Source of the DNA: an uncultured Clostridia bacterium
GTDB lineage: Bacteria; Bacillota; Clostridia; Christensenellales; Borkfalkiaceae
Length of the DNA: 64,000 bases
Direction: 5' to 3'
NCBI GenBank assembly: GCA_934247225.1
Contig: CAKQJE010000008.1
Location: forward strand, 29,395-93,394
Made by a program: the position numbers and the translations under genes. Below, piece after piece: positions 34,628 to 42,458 of this stretch (its first letter is position 1; each line of letters begins with the position of its first letter). The notes beneath the pieces were generated by a model. It was not told where the DNA came from, did not search any database, and worked only from the letters and a program-made list of their open reading frames with translations.

Positions 34628-34693
34628 CCGCGGCTCGGCTTATATAATCGGTTTATATAATCTACTTATAAAAATCATAAAGCCGAGCCGCGG
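34628..34693. repeat. 14-bp perfect stem with 38-base AT-rich loop between peptides 1 and 2
   Basis: The arms 34628-34641 and 34680-34693 (CCGCGGCTCGGCTT and its complement) are perfect. The loop is AT-rich with a repeated TTATATAATC. There is no T-run after the stem on the plus strand. It could be an mRNA processing or stabilising structure that sets different levels for the two peptides, or a leaky terminator. Confidence 0.75.
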
Positions 34694-34738
34694 CGAAAAC
34701 GTTCTGCGGCAAATATCAGATATTTTCGGAGGCACAAA

Positions 34739-34852
34739 ATGGACAACGAAAAGAACAAAAAAGAGTGGGAACACGCGGAAGCAGAAATAATCGCGATTTC
34801 CGAAGACGTTATCGTAACGTCCGATATCGAAATGCCGATAGAGGATTTATGA
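34739..34852 (+). CDS. 37-residue acidic peptide 2, paralogue of peptide 1
   Basis: ATG 34739 follows a GGAGG site by six bases. The product begins with a charged segment (MDNEKNKKEWEHAEA), has the core EIIAISEDVIVTS and ends DIEMPIEDL. The core aligns with EIIVLDDVDIVTTS of peptide 1, while the rest differs. It has no signal peptide or cysteine. It ends about 50 bases before a terminator, so it is the last gene of the giant-protein transcript. Confidence 0.72.
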   Translation: MDNEKNKKEWEHAEAEIIAISEDVIVTSDIEMPIEDL

Positions 34853-34900
34853 TACGATAAAAACTTTTAAAATAAAGGTTTCAATAAATAAAATGCGCAT

Positions 34901-34927
34901 AAATAAGGGTTTTGACAGCCCTTATTT
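34901..34927 (+). terminator. Terminator after peptide 2
   Basis: AAATAAGGG (34901-34909) pairs with 34919-34927 and is followed by TTTC. The loop happens to contain TTGACA, so this should not be read as a promoter. It ends the unit of giant protein and peptides. Confidence 0.7.
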
Positions 34928-34993
34928 TCAAGTATGCTGAAAATTAAAACACTTATTTTTATTTTCAGGTACGAAAAAAATAAAAGGTAAAAA

Positions 34994-36193
34994 ATGGCAT
35001 TCGAGTATATAGAAAATTTTAAGAAAATGGGTTTCGGAATGTTCAATCATTTCGGACTTTACAGCATCCTCGGAAAGGGCGAATGGGTTTTGGCTCAGAA
35101 CACGATCGATCACGCGAAATATAACGAACTTACGAAGAAATTCAAGGTGAGAAACGATTGGGCGAAACAGCTTGTCAAAACCGCGAAAGCGGCGGGTTGC
35201 AAGTATATAACCCTTACCACCCGTCATCACGACGGTTTTTCGCTTTACGATACGAAAGGGCTTAACGATTTCGACGCTCCGCACAGCGCGGCGGGTAGAG
35301 ATCTGATCAAGGAATTCGTGGACGAGTGCAACAAAGAGGGTATCGTTCCGTTTTTCTATCACACTCTTCTCGATTGGTATAATCCTGATTATAAAAACAA
35401 TTTCCCGAAATACATAGATTATCTTGTTAAAAGCATAGAAATTCTTTGCACGTCTTACGGCAAGATCGGCGGTTTCTGGTTCGACGGAATGTGGGATAAA
35501 CCGAACGACGATTGGCAGGAAGACAGGCTTTACGGCACGATAAGAAAATATCAGCCCGAAGCTATGATAATCAACAACACGGGTCTTTCGGCGTGCGGCG
35601 AAACGGGACATAAGGAAATCGACAGCGTAACTTTCGAGCGCGGCAAAGCGTTTTTCGTCGACACTTCCAAAAAGCCTATCGCGGGCGAGGTCTGCGAGGC
35701 TCTGACCGACCATTGGGGGTATGCAAAAGACGATATTTGCGTTAAATCGCCCAAGGAACTTGTGGAAATGATTATCGATTGCCGTAAATTCAACTGCAAT
35801 CTCCTTCTTAACACGGGTCTTATGGGTAACGGTCTTATCCCCGTGGTTGAAAAGGAAAATCTCCTTATGCTCGGAAAATGGATAAAAATAAACAAAAACT
35901 TTATCTATAACGCCGTTTCGGCGGGAATAGAAGCTGAAAACGCGGATATTTTGACCGACGGCAAGTATTATTACGCGGTTATAAAGAAAGTTCCGATGAG
36001 CGCGGATCCCAACGTCGCGAGAGGCGGGGAGGTAAAACACGTCAAAATTTCGACGGATAAGAAAATCGTTTCCGCAAAATGGCTCGATAACGGCAAAAGC
36101 GTTAAGGGCGTTAAGAAAAACGAGTTCCCGGTCGAACCGTTCGCTTACGGCGTTTCTTTGAGCGCGAGAGTCGCAAGATTTGAACTGAAATAA
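34994..36193 (+). CDS. Alpha-L-fucosidase, GH29 family
   Basis: A 399-residue cytoplasmic-looking glycosidase with no signal peptide. It has the GH29 signatures GMFNHFGLYSILG, TTRHHDGFSLYDTK and GGFWFDGMW, whose Asp164 is the expected nucleophile, plus LLNTGLMGNG. It releases L-fucose from glycans such as host mucins or plant material taken up as oligosaccharides. It lacks a transporter or fucose catabolic genes nearby. The start has only a weak AAAAGGT site. A gut lifestyle and the adhesin-like neighbour are consistent with use of mucin glycans. Confidence 0.93.
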   Translation: MAFEYIENFKKMGFGMFNHFGLYSILGKGEWVLAQNTIDHAKYNELTKKFKVRNDWAKQLVKTAKAAGCKYITLTTRHHDGFSLYDTKGLNDFDAPHSAAGRDLIKEFVDECNKEGIVPFFYHTLLDWYNPDYKNNFPKYIDYLVKSIEILCTSYGKIGGFWFDGMWDKPNDDWQEDRLYGTIRKYQPEAMIINNTGLSACGETGHKEIDSVTFERGKAFFVDTSKKPIAGEVCEALTDHWGYAKDDICVKSPKELVEMIIDCRKFNCNLLLNTGLMGNGLIPVVEKENLLMLGKWIKINKNFIYNAVSAGIEAENADILTDGKYYYAVIKKVPMSADPNVARGGEVKHVKISTDKKIVSAKWLDNGKSVKGVKKNEFPVEPFAYGVSLSARVARFELK

Positions 36194-36217
36194 CTTTAAA
36201 AATCGATAGCATTAAAA

Positions 36218-36248
36218 TTCCGCCCGTCGGCTTTGCCGACGGGCGGAA
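36218..36248. terminator. Bidirectional terminator after the fucosidase gene
   Basis: A 14-bp perfect stem (36218-36231 with 36235-36248) with a TTT loop, flanked by AAAA and by ATATTTTATT. It lies between convergent genes. Confidence 0.9.
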
Positions 36249-36263
36249 ATATTTTATTGCAAT

Positions 36264-36935
36264 TTATTTATTTTCAACAAAATCAATGATCGGCGAAACG
36301 TCGTCCAAAGAGTGGGGATGATGTTCGCACTCGGGTTTTAAAATAAATTTTATACCGAGACCTTTCGCTTTGTAAAAATCGACCATTTTCAGACAGTTGT
36401 CCTTATACGGCACTACGGAATCGCTTCCGCCCGCAACGATAAGAACGGGAATATTGTTTTTTGAAAATTCTTCGAGATTATCTATCGGGCTGAATTTGAA
36501 ATTTTCGAACGACTCTTCCGTCATTCCGTATTCTCCGAGCATCTGCGTATGTTCGGAGCTTCCTTCCGGCGGCCACGATTTAAGATTTAAAACGGGCGCG
36601 TCGAGATAAATTTTGCCGACGTATTCGGGATAGTAAAGCGCGTAATTGAACGCGTAAAGTCCGCCTCTCGAAAATCCGAAAAGAAAAGGTTTTTCTTTAA
36701 ATCCGAGGTTTTCGATCAGATAAAGGTGGAAAGCGTGCATAAGCCTTACCGCGCGGTCGCTTCCGTACATATCGCTTATTCCGTAATAAACGCGCGCGTA
36801 GCCTTTACTTAAAAGCGTTTGCTCGGCTTTGTCGAACGCATAGAAAAATTCCGTTTTCCACACCCATTTTCCGTTGAAATTATCGGGAATAATAACGGTC
36901 GCGTTATGTCCGTTGAACTCGAATTCCTTAATCAT
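36264..36935 (-). CDS. Alpha/beta hydrolase (serine esterase-like)
   Basis: A 223-residue alpha/beta hydrolase. The nucleophile elbow is GFSRGG (Ser89), the likely acid is Asp172 in VAGGSDSVVP and the base is one of the histidines in CEHHPHSLDD (around 205-208). There is no signal peptide. It resembles the small esterases or acetyl-xylan-type hydrolases found near glycosidases, so deacylation of a sugar or small ester is plausible. The substrate is unknown. It is separated from the PqqD-like gene by 66 bases on the same strand. Confidence 0.85.
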   Translation of the reverse strand: MIKEFEFNGHNATVIIPDNFNGKWVWKTEFFYAFDKAEQTLLSKGYARVYYGISDMYGSDRAVRLMHAFHLYLIENLGFKEKPFLFGFSRGGLYAFNYALYYPEYVGKIYLDAPVLNLKSWPPEGSSEHTQMLGEYGMTEESFENFKFSPIDNLEEFSKNNIPVLIVAGGSDSVVPYKDNCLKMVDFYKAKGLGIKFILKPECEHHPHSLDDVSPIIDFVENK

Positions 36936-37001
36936 TTGTCTTTCTCCGTTTTCTGTCTTCCGTTTTTTGTTTTTTCGAAATTACCGTTCGTCGTCCCGAA
37001 A

Positions 37002-37274
37002 TTATTGTTCGTCTTCTAAAACGTCGGCTTCTTTAAGCGTTGCGACGAACTTTCCGATATCCGCCATAATCGCTTCGTGATCGCCCTCGAAAGATTGTTC
37101 GATTCTTTCCGCAACCTGTTCGGCGGTCGTTTCCTCTTGGAGAAGCGTGAACATAAACGCGCCCATTTCGTTGAGCTTGATCATTCCTTTGAAATGCTTC
37201 AAAGCTTCGCCCGTTGCCACGGCGTACTGAGCGTCGCCCACCTTTCTGACTACGAATCCCTTTCTTATTTTCAT
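37002..37274 (-). CDS. PqqD-like protein (RiPP recognition element fold)
   Basis: A 90-residue protein with the PqqD pattern: GFVVRKVGDAQYAVATGEA strands, then IKLNEMGAFMFTLLQEE, TTAEQVAERIEQSF and a final winged helix FVATLKEADVLEDE. In known systems this fold grips the leader peptide of a ribosomally made peptide and hands it to a modifying enzyme. No radical SAM enzyme or other modifying enzyme is adjacent. The two acidic peptides at 34.5-34.9 kb are the only candidate substrates in view, 2 kb away and on the other strand. It overlaps the DUF1653 gene by four bases. Confidence 0.87.
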   Translation of the reverse strand: MKIRKGFVVRKVGDAQYAVATGEALKHFKGMIKLNEMGAFMFTLLQEETTAEQVAERIEQSFEGDHEAIMADIGKFVATLKEADVLEDEQ

Positions 37275-37522
37275 AATTTCACCTCGTTTGATTTTTGCGC
37301 AACTTCGCCCGCGTAGGAAAAACGTTCGGTTTTCTCGCCGTCGGGGAGCGTTATTATCTCACTCCACATGGAGAGCGGTCGAACCCAAATTTTTCCGTCG
37401 CCGTACAAAGCCTTGTAAACCACCATATTTTCAAGCGTTTCGCTATGTATGGCAATATACAAAAGTTCATATAGTTTGCCTTTATAATGTTTGTATACGC
37501 CTTTTTTCGGATAGTTTTCCAT
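37271..37522 (-). CDS. DUF1653 protein
   Basis: An 83-residue protein with the DUF1653 pattern: GVYKHYKGKLYELLYIAIHSETLENMVVYKAL (given here in parts: HYKGKLYELL, AIHSETLENMVVY) followed by WVRPLSMWSE. It is a small beta-barrel of unknown role, often acting as a stand-alone accessory domain. ATGA overlap with the PqqD-like gene shows co-translation. Its transcript may begin upstream with mnmG or with the 54-residue gene. Confidence 0.88.
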   Translation of the reverse strand: MENYPKKGVYKHYKGKLYELLYIAIHSETLENMVVYKALYGDGKIWVRPLSMWSEIITLPDGEKTERFSYAGEVAQKSNEVKL

Positions 37523-37559
37523 ATAATTTATCCTTGCGGCTGACCGCTTATCGGCTATA

Positions 37560-37724
37560 TTACCAATCCTGACGGTCGCTTATTTTAATATCGTCATAGT
37601 AATCGAAATATTTGCGTTTAAAATCGTCGTTAGAGCCTTTTTGCGGCTTTTTCTTTGCCTTTTCGGGCGTTTTTTTCTGTTCTGCCGCCGTTTCGGGCGT
37701 ATTTTTATCTTCTTTGTTTTCCAT
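37560..37724 (-). CDS. 54-residue lysine-rich protein downstream of mnmG
   Basis: A short frame from ATG 37724 to TAA 37560. The N-terminal half is low complexity and rich in Lys, Glu and Pro (TPEKAKKKPQKG); the C-terminal half is more ordered and aromatic (DDFKRKYFDYYDDIKISDRQDW in two parts: DDFKRKYFDYYDD and IKISDRQDW). The gap to mnmG is 46 bases and the ribosome site is poor. The ordered tail and good codon use make it a likely gene; its role is unknown. Confidence 0.55.
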   Translation of the reverse strand: MENKEDKNTPETAAEQKKTPEKAKKKPQKGSNDDFKRKYFDYYDDIKISDRQDW

Positions 37725-37770
37725 TTTTCTTATAAATCCGCTTGAAGCGGCTTTTAAATTGCCGACTGCG

Positions 37771-39636
37771 TTATCTGCGGCTTACGAGAAATACCATCAA
37801 AACAGCGATGTCCGCAGGGCTTACGCCCGATATTCTCGAAGCCTGCCCGAGATTTTCGGGCTTTATCGCGTTGAGTTTTTCCTGAGCTTCGAGCCGAAGC
37901 CCTTTTATAGCCGTGTAATCGATATCGTCGGGCAGAGCCTTTTCTTCGAGCTTTTGCGCCTTTTCTATCTGTTCTTTGCCTTTTTTGAGATAACCCTCGT
38001 ATTTCGCGTCCGTTTCCACTCTTTCGATTATATCGTAAGGATAATCTCCGAAAAGATCGAAATATTTGCAGATATCCGTGAGCGGAATGTTCCTTTTAAT
38101 CATATCGATAGGGGAAAGGGGAGAAGAAACGCTCCCGAAACCGTAATTTTTAACGAACGGCTCGCACGTTTTCGCCGCGATCTTGACCGAAGCTTTTTCT
38201 TTAAGCTCGGCGATTTTCCCTTGTCTCCAAAGATATTTTTCGTATCTGTCGTCCTTGACGAGTCCGACCGCTCTTCCTTTTTCGGTAAGCCTCGAATCGG
38301 CGTTGTCCTGCCTTAAAAAAATTCGGTATTCGGCTCTCGAAGTCATCATACGGTAAGGCTCGTTCGTGCCTTTGGTAACGAGATCGTCGATTAAAACGCC
38401 GATGTAAGCTTCGTCTCTTTTTAAAACGAGCGGTTTTTCGCCGCGAAGGTATAGCGAAGCGTTGATTCCTGCGATAAGCCCCTGCGCCGCAGCTTCTTCG
38501 TAGCCGCTCGTACCGTTGATCTGCCCGGCGGTGAAAATCGACGGGATTTTTTTGTAAGCAAGGCTCGGCTTTAAGTCGAGCGAGTCGATACAGTCGTATT
38601 CTATCGCGTAAGCGTAACGCATTATTCGGCAGTTTTCCAAGCCGATAATCGACTTATACATAGACTTCTGCACGTCGTGGGGGAGAGAAGTGGACATTCC
38701 CTGAACGTAAATTTCGTTGGTGTCGTAGCCTTCGGGTTCGAGGAAAAGCTGGTGCCGTTCCTTGTCCGCAAAACGCATAACTTTGGTCTCGATGGACGGG
38801 CAGTATCTCGGTCCCGTGCTTAAAATGCTTCCGTTGTAGAGGGGCGAACGATCGAGGTTTTCCCTGATTATTTTATGCGTGGTTTCGTTCGTGTATGCGA
38901 TGTAGCAAGGCTCCTGCTTTTCGGGAATCTTGTCCGTCATAAACGAAAACGAGTAAATTTCCGTCTCGCCGTTTTGAATTTCGAGCTTTGAAAAGTCTAT
39001 CGAACGGCGATCTATTCTCGCGGGCGTACCCGTTTTGAAGCGGCGAATTTTAAAGCCGAGTTTTATAAGCGAGTCGGTAAGATGAGTCGCGGGGGCAAAT
39101 CCCGAGGGACCCATATTTTGTTCCCATTCTCCCGCGACTATTCTGCTGTTTAAGTAAACGCCCGTCGCAACGACTACCGCGCGGCATCTGAGTATGCTCC
39201 CGAACGAGGTTTTAACCCCGCAAACCTCGCCGTTTTCGACGAGGATATCGGTCGCTTCGCATTGAAGTATGTAAAGCCCGTCGGTGTTTTCGAGCGTTTG
39301 TTTCATTAAGGAATGATAAAGGCGCTTGTCTTCCTGCGAGCGGAGCGACTGAACCGCCGAGCCTTTCCCGCGGTTGAGCATTTTTATCTGCATCATCGCC
39401 TTGTCCGCGTTTATGCCCATTTCGCCGCCGAGCGCGTCCAGCTCGCGGACGAGATGTCCTTTCGCCGTGCCGCCGATAGAGGGATTGCACGGCATAAACG
39501 CGATATTGTCGAGGTTAATCGTGGTGAGAGCGGTTTTCATTCCCGTTCTCGCAAGGGCGAGAGCCGCTTCGCAGCCCGCATGCCCTGCGCCGATAACCAC
39601 GGCGTCAAATTCGTCTTCTATAAATTCGGTATCCAT
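37771..39636 (-). CDS. mnmG: tRNA uridine-5-carboxymethylaminomethyl modification enzyme MnmG
   Basis: A 621-residue FAD protein with the N-terminal dinucleotide motif VVIGAGHAGCEAALALA, the conserved MPCNPSIGGTAKGHLVRE, the TGVYLNSRIVAGE and GTSGYEEAAAQGLIAG signatures. With MnmE it installs the cmnm5 group on U34 of several tRNAs. It begins on the last base of the dnaA stop codon (TAATG), which implies translational coupling with dnaA. This is unusual, as mnmG is usually next to mnmE or rsmG. The segment YKSIIGLEN near residue 325 is encoded by one copy of the dispersed palindrome (38641). Confidence 0.97.
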   Translation of the reverse strand: MDTEFIEDEFDAVVIGAGHAGCEAALALARTGMKTALTTINLDNIAFMPCNPSIGGTAKGHLVRELDALGGEMGINADKAMMQIKMLNRGKGSAVQSLRSQEDKRLYHSLMKQTLENTDGLYILQCEATDILVENGEVCGVKTSFGSILRCRAVVVATGVYLNSRIVAGEWEQNMGPSGFAPATHLTDSLIKLGFKIRRFKTGTPARIDRRSIDFSKLEIQNGETEIYSFSFMTDKIPEKQEPCYIAYTNETTHKIIRENLDRSPLYNGSILSTGPRYCPSIETKVMRFADKERHQLFLEPEGYDTNEIYVQGMSTSLPHDVQKSMYKSIIGLENCRIMRYAYAIEYDCIDSLDLKPSLAYKKIPSIFTAGQINGTSGYEEAAAQGLIAGINASLYLRGEKPLVLKRDEAYIGVLIDDLVTKGTNEPYRMMTSRAEYRIFLRQDNADSRLTEKGRAVGLVKDDRYEKYLWRQGKIAELKEKASVKIAAKTCEPFVKNYGFGSVSSPLSPIDMIKRNIPLTDICKYFDLFGDYPYDIIERVETDAKYEGYLKKGKEQIEKAQKLEEKALPDDIDYTAIKGLRLEAQEKLNAIKPENLGQASRISGVSPADIAVLMVFLVSRR

Positions 39637-40982
39637 TATTTTTTCAAAATCATATTTTTAAGGTCTTTTATCTCGGTGTCGACCCTCGTGTTTTCCTTGA
39701 TAAGTTCGGCGATTTTATCTCTTGCGTGAATAACCGTCGTGTGGTCTCTTCCGCCGAGCGCCTGACCTATCGTAACGAGCGGGATAGACAAAAGTTCGGT
39801 CATAAGGTACGCGCAAATCTGGCGCGGCTCGACGACCTCTTTGTTCTTTTTCTTTCCGATAAGGTCGGAGCGTTGAATTTTATAGAAATTGCAAACCGCG
39901 TCGATTATCGAATCGGACGTTAAAACTTCCTTTTCGCCGCCGCTCGGAGCGCATTCGTTCAACGCTTCTTTGGTAAGTTCGAGCGTTATCGGCTCTTCGT
40001 GGAGCATAGACGCGAAAATCACCTTGTTAAGCATTCCTTCGAGCGATCTCACGTCGTTATCCGAGTTTTCGGCAAGGTACAGCGCGACGTCCAGAGAAAG
40101 AATATATTTGCGCATTTCCGCCTTTTTTTGGAGTATCGCGATTTTTGTTTCGATATCCGGGGGGAGAACCTGCGCCATAAGTCCGCCTTCGAAGCGGGTT
40201 TTAAGCCTTTCGGAGAGCAGTTCGATTTCCTTCGGGTGGCAGTCCGCGGACAAAACTATCTGTTTGTTTTGCGAATAAAGCTCGTTGAAAGTATGGAAAA
40301 ACTCTTCCTGCGTGGACTGCTTTTTCGCCAGAAACTGAACGTCGTCGATAATGAGAACGTCGACGTTGCGATATTTGTTTCTGAAATCCATTCCTTCCTG
40401 AGAGTAGGCTTTGCCCTGACGGATAGTCGTTATAAGGTCGCTCGTGAACTTTTCACAGGTCGCGTAAAGTACGTTTTTGAGCGGATTGTTCTGCTTTATG
40501 TAGTTCGCGATAGCGTGCATTATGTGCGTTTTTCCTAAGCCCGCTCCGCCGTAAATGAACAGCGGGTTATAGCTGTCCGACGGGTTTTCGGCAACGGCTT
40601 TCGCCGCAGCGTAAAGGTAGCGGTTGGACGAGCCGACCACGAACGTATCGAAAGTGTATTTGGGATTTATGGGAGTGGAGTCGATTTCCGATTCCACGGG
40701 CGCGACGCCCTTTCTCGCGAGATAATCTTCGTCGCTTCCCTCGACGTAAAGCTTGATATCCGTAACGCCCGAACCCGTAGCCGCCAGGGCTTCTCTTATC
40801 TTATCGACGAGCCTTTTAGCAACTTCGGAAGCAAAAAGTTCCGATTTCGTCGATAAAATGAGCTTAGAACCGATAAGATCGATCGGTTTTAACTGTTCTA
40901 TGTATGTCGAATAGGCGATCGTGCTTACGGTAACTTTAAGATGCCTTAACGCCCTTTCCCAAATCAATTCGTAATTTTCCAT
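39636..40982 (-). CDS. dnaA: Chromosomal replication initiator DnaA
   Basis: The ATG at 40982 gives the standard start MENYELIWERAL and 448 residues; the upstream in-frame extension to 41054 runs through a hairpin and is rejected. Domain III has Walker A GGAGLGKTH, Walker B VLIIDDVQFLA and the sensor segment CHPKEIELLSERLKTRF. Domain IV has the DnaA box-binding helix GGRDHTTVIHARDKI. It opens oriC and recruits the helicase. The gene is followed directly by mnmG rather than dnaN. Confidence 0.97.
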   Translation of the reverse strand: MENYELIWERALRHLKVTVSTIAYSTYIEQLKPIDLIGSKLILSTKSELFASEVAKRLVDKIREALAATGSGVTDIKLYVEGSDEDYLARKGVAPVESEIDSTPINPKYTFDTFVVGSSNRYLYAAAKAVAENPSDSYNPLFIYGGAGLGKTHIMHAIANYIKQNNPLKNVLYATCEKFTSDLITTIRQGKAYSQEGMDFRNKYRNVDVLIIDDVQFLAKKQSTQEEFFHTFNELYSQNKQIVLSADCHPKEIELLSERLKTRFEGGLMAQVLPPDIETKIAILQKKAEMRKYILSLDVALYLAENSDNDVRSLEGMLNKVIFASMLHEEPITLELTKEALNECAPSGGEKEVLTSDSIIDAVCNFYKIQRSDLIGKKKNKEVVEPRQICAYLMTELLSIPLVTIGQALGGRDHTTVIHARDKIAELIKENTRVDTEIKDLKNMILKK

Positions 40983-41255
40983 CTGTATAATTTCCTTTTC
41001 AGCTGCGGGCGACTGCTTCATAACCCGCAAAAACGCAGCTGCCGATAACGGCAATTCAACCCATAATTCTGCATTATAACGTTATGTAATCTGTACTATA
41101 TATAATAAAACAAACCCGAAAAAAAATCAACTTATATTTAAGCCCGCAAAATAAAAATCAAGATTTTGTGCTTTTGGGTTTAACGCGGCACTATTTATTG
41201 ACAAAAATAATAAAAAAGGTTATACTTTACGTGTAAAATCCGAGGGCTTGCGGCA
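40983..41255. promoter_or_regulatory. dnaA-recF divergent intergenic region with recF promoter
   Basis: On the plus strand TTGACA (41198-41203), 17-base spacer and TATACT (41221-41226) form the recF promoter. On the minus strand TATAAT (41073-41078) with a poor -35 is a candidate dnaA promoter; it overlaps the palindrome ATAACGTTAT (41076-41085). The dnaA leader carries a hairpin, CAGCTGCG (41000-41007) with CGCAGCTG (41034-41041). The centre is AT-rich, but I find no TTATCCACA-type DnaA box, so calling this oriC is not supported. Confidence 0.65.
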
Positions 41256-42344
41256 ATGATTATCGATTCTCTAAAACTTAAAAATTTCAGAAATTATTCC
41301 GACGAGGAATTTAAGTTTTCGGACGGGATAAACATAATCAGCGGAGCCAACGCTCAGGGCAAAACCAATTGCGCCGAAGCGATTTTTTACCTTTGCACGG
41401 GTTATTCGCCGCGCGCCGCGAGAGATAAGCAGCTTATCTTAGCGGGCGAAGATAAGGCCGTTATTATCGGCGAGGCGATTTCTGCTTTCGGCAAAGTCGG
41501 CGTGGAAATAGATTTTTTCGGAGATAAAAACAAGGAAATTAAAATAAACGGCGTGCCTATCGCCAAAATCGGCGAGCTTATCGGCAACGTGAACTCGGTT
41601 TTTTTCAATCCCGCCGAGCTTAAACTTATTCAGGAAGCCCCCGAGGACAGACGTCGTTTTCTGGATATTTCCCTGTCGCAGATGTCGAGTAAGTATTTTT
41701 ACGCTTTGCAAAAGTATAAAAAAGTGCTTTCGCAAAGGAATAATTTACTGAAAGAACAGGACAGAGATATGGTTTTCGACACGCTCCCCGTATGGGACGT
41801 GAGCTTGGCAGCCGCGGGCGCGAGGGTTGTTTTCGAGCGGAACGCGTATATAGCGAAGCTTGCGCCGCTCGCAAAAGAGGCACACGCAACGATAACGGAC
41901 GGAGCGGAAGAAATGTCGGTTTCGGGCGACTATAAATACGAGGGCGAAGAGGGCGAAATTTACGATCAGCTTATGGCTGCGCTTAAAGAACGCGTTGAAA
42001 AGGACTACGAACTCGGTTACACGACGGTAGGTCCGCACAGGGACGATCTGAAAATCAAGGTCAACGGCACGGACGTGAGAACTTACGGTTCGCAAGGTCA
42101 GCAGCGCACCTGCGCGCTTTCTTTAAAGCTTGCCGAAACGGAAATTTTCAAGGAGCGGTTCGGGGAGTATCCCGTGCTTATTTTAGACGACGCTTTCAGC
42201 GAACTCGATAAATCCCGGCGGAATAATCTGCTTCTTGCGGCGAAGAAAATGCAGACGATAATCACCTGCACCGAACCCGACTCGGTTCCGGGTTTCGAGA
42301 GCTACAATAACATAAAAATTAAAAACGGAAAGATAATAAGATAG
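41256..42344 (+). CDS. recF: DNA replication and repair protein RecF
   Basis: A 362-residue SMC-like ATPase with Walker A SGANAQGKTN (about 29-38), the signature region RTYGSQGQQRTCALSLKLAE split by its helix, and Walker B PVLILDDAFSELD. It loads RecA at gaps with RecO and RecR. Its start is a strong hydrophobic opening MIIDSLKLKNFRNY, typical of the family. It diverges from dnaA and is not joined to dnaN or gyrB as in many Firmicutes. The stop codon overlaps the start of a short repeat. Confidence 0.95.
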   Translation: MIIDSLKLKNFRNYSDEEFKFSDGINIISGANAQGKTNCAEAIFYLCTGYSPRAARDKQLILAGEDKAVIIGEAISAFGKVGVEIDFFGDKNKEIKINGVPIAKIGELIGNVNSVFFNPAELKLIQEAPEDRRRFLDISLSQMSSKYFYALQKYKKVLSQRNNLLKEQDRDMVFDTLPVWDVSLAAAGARVVFERNAYIAKLAPLAKEAHATITDGAEEMSVSGDYKYEGEEGEIYDQLMAALKERVEKDYELGYTTVGPHRDDLKIKVNGTDVRTYGSQGQQRTCALSLKLAETEIFKERFGEYPVLILDDAFSELDKSRRNNLLLAAKKMQTIITCTEPDSVPGFESYNNIKIKNGKIIR

Positions 42345-42440
42345 CCTATAAGTCGATTAACGCGTGTTTTTGGATGTTATAGACAACAAAATAAAACGGT
42401 CTGTAAGTCTTTTAACGCGTGTTGACGGCATTACAGACGA
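42344..42440. repeat. Two diverged copies of a 55-bp repeat with covarying arms
   Basis: Unit 1 starts at 42345 and unit 2 at about 42400. Both have the pattern CTATAAGTC or CTGTAAGTC, then TTAACGCGTGTT, then TTATAG or TTACAG. The outer arms match within each unit (CTATAA with TTATAG, CTGTAA with TTACAG) although they differ between units, as expected if a hairpin is preserved. Unit 1 also holds a copy of the dispersed palindrome. Confidence 0.65.
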
Positions 42441-42458
42441 TAAATAAGGAGATAAAAT

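Noticed and set aside
34912..34940. TTGACA as fucosidase promoter
   Set aside because: The TTGACA lies in the loop of a terminator hairpin and the spacing to a -10-like sequence is too short.
40983..41054. N-terminal extension of dnaA
   Set aside because: The extension runs through a hairpin and lacks family similarity; the internal start gives the standard DnaA N-terminus with a ribosome site.
40983..41255. oriC next to dnaA
   Set aside because: No cluster of TTATCCACA-like DnaA boxes is visible, and the gene order around dnaA is not that of a typical origin; left open rather than called.
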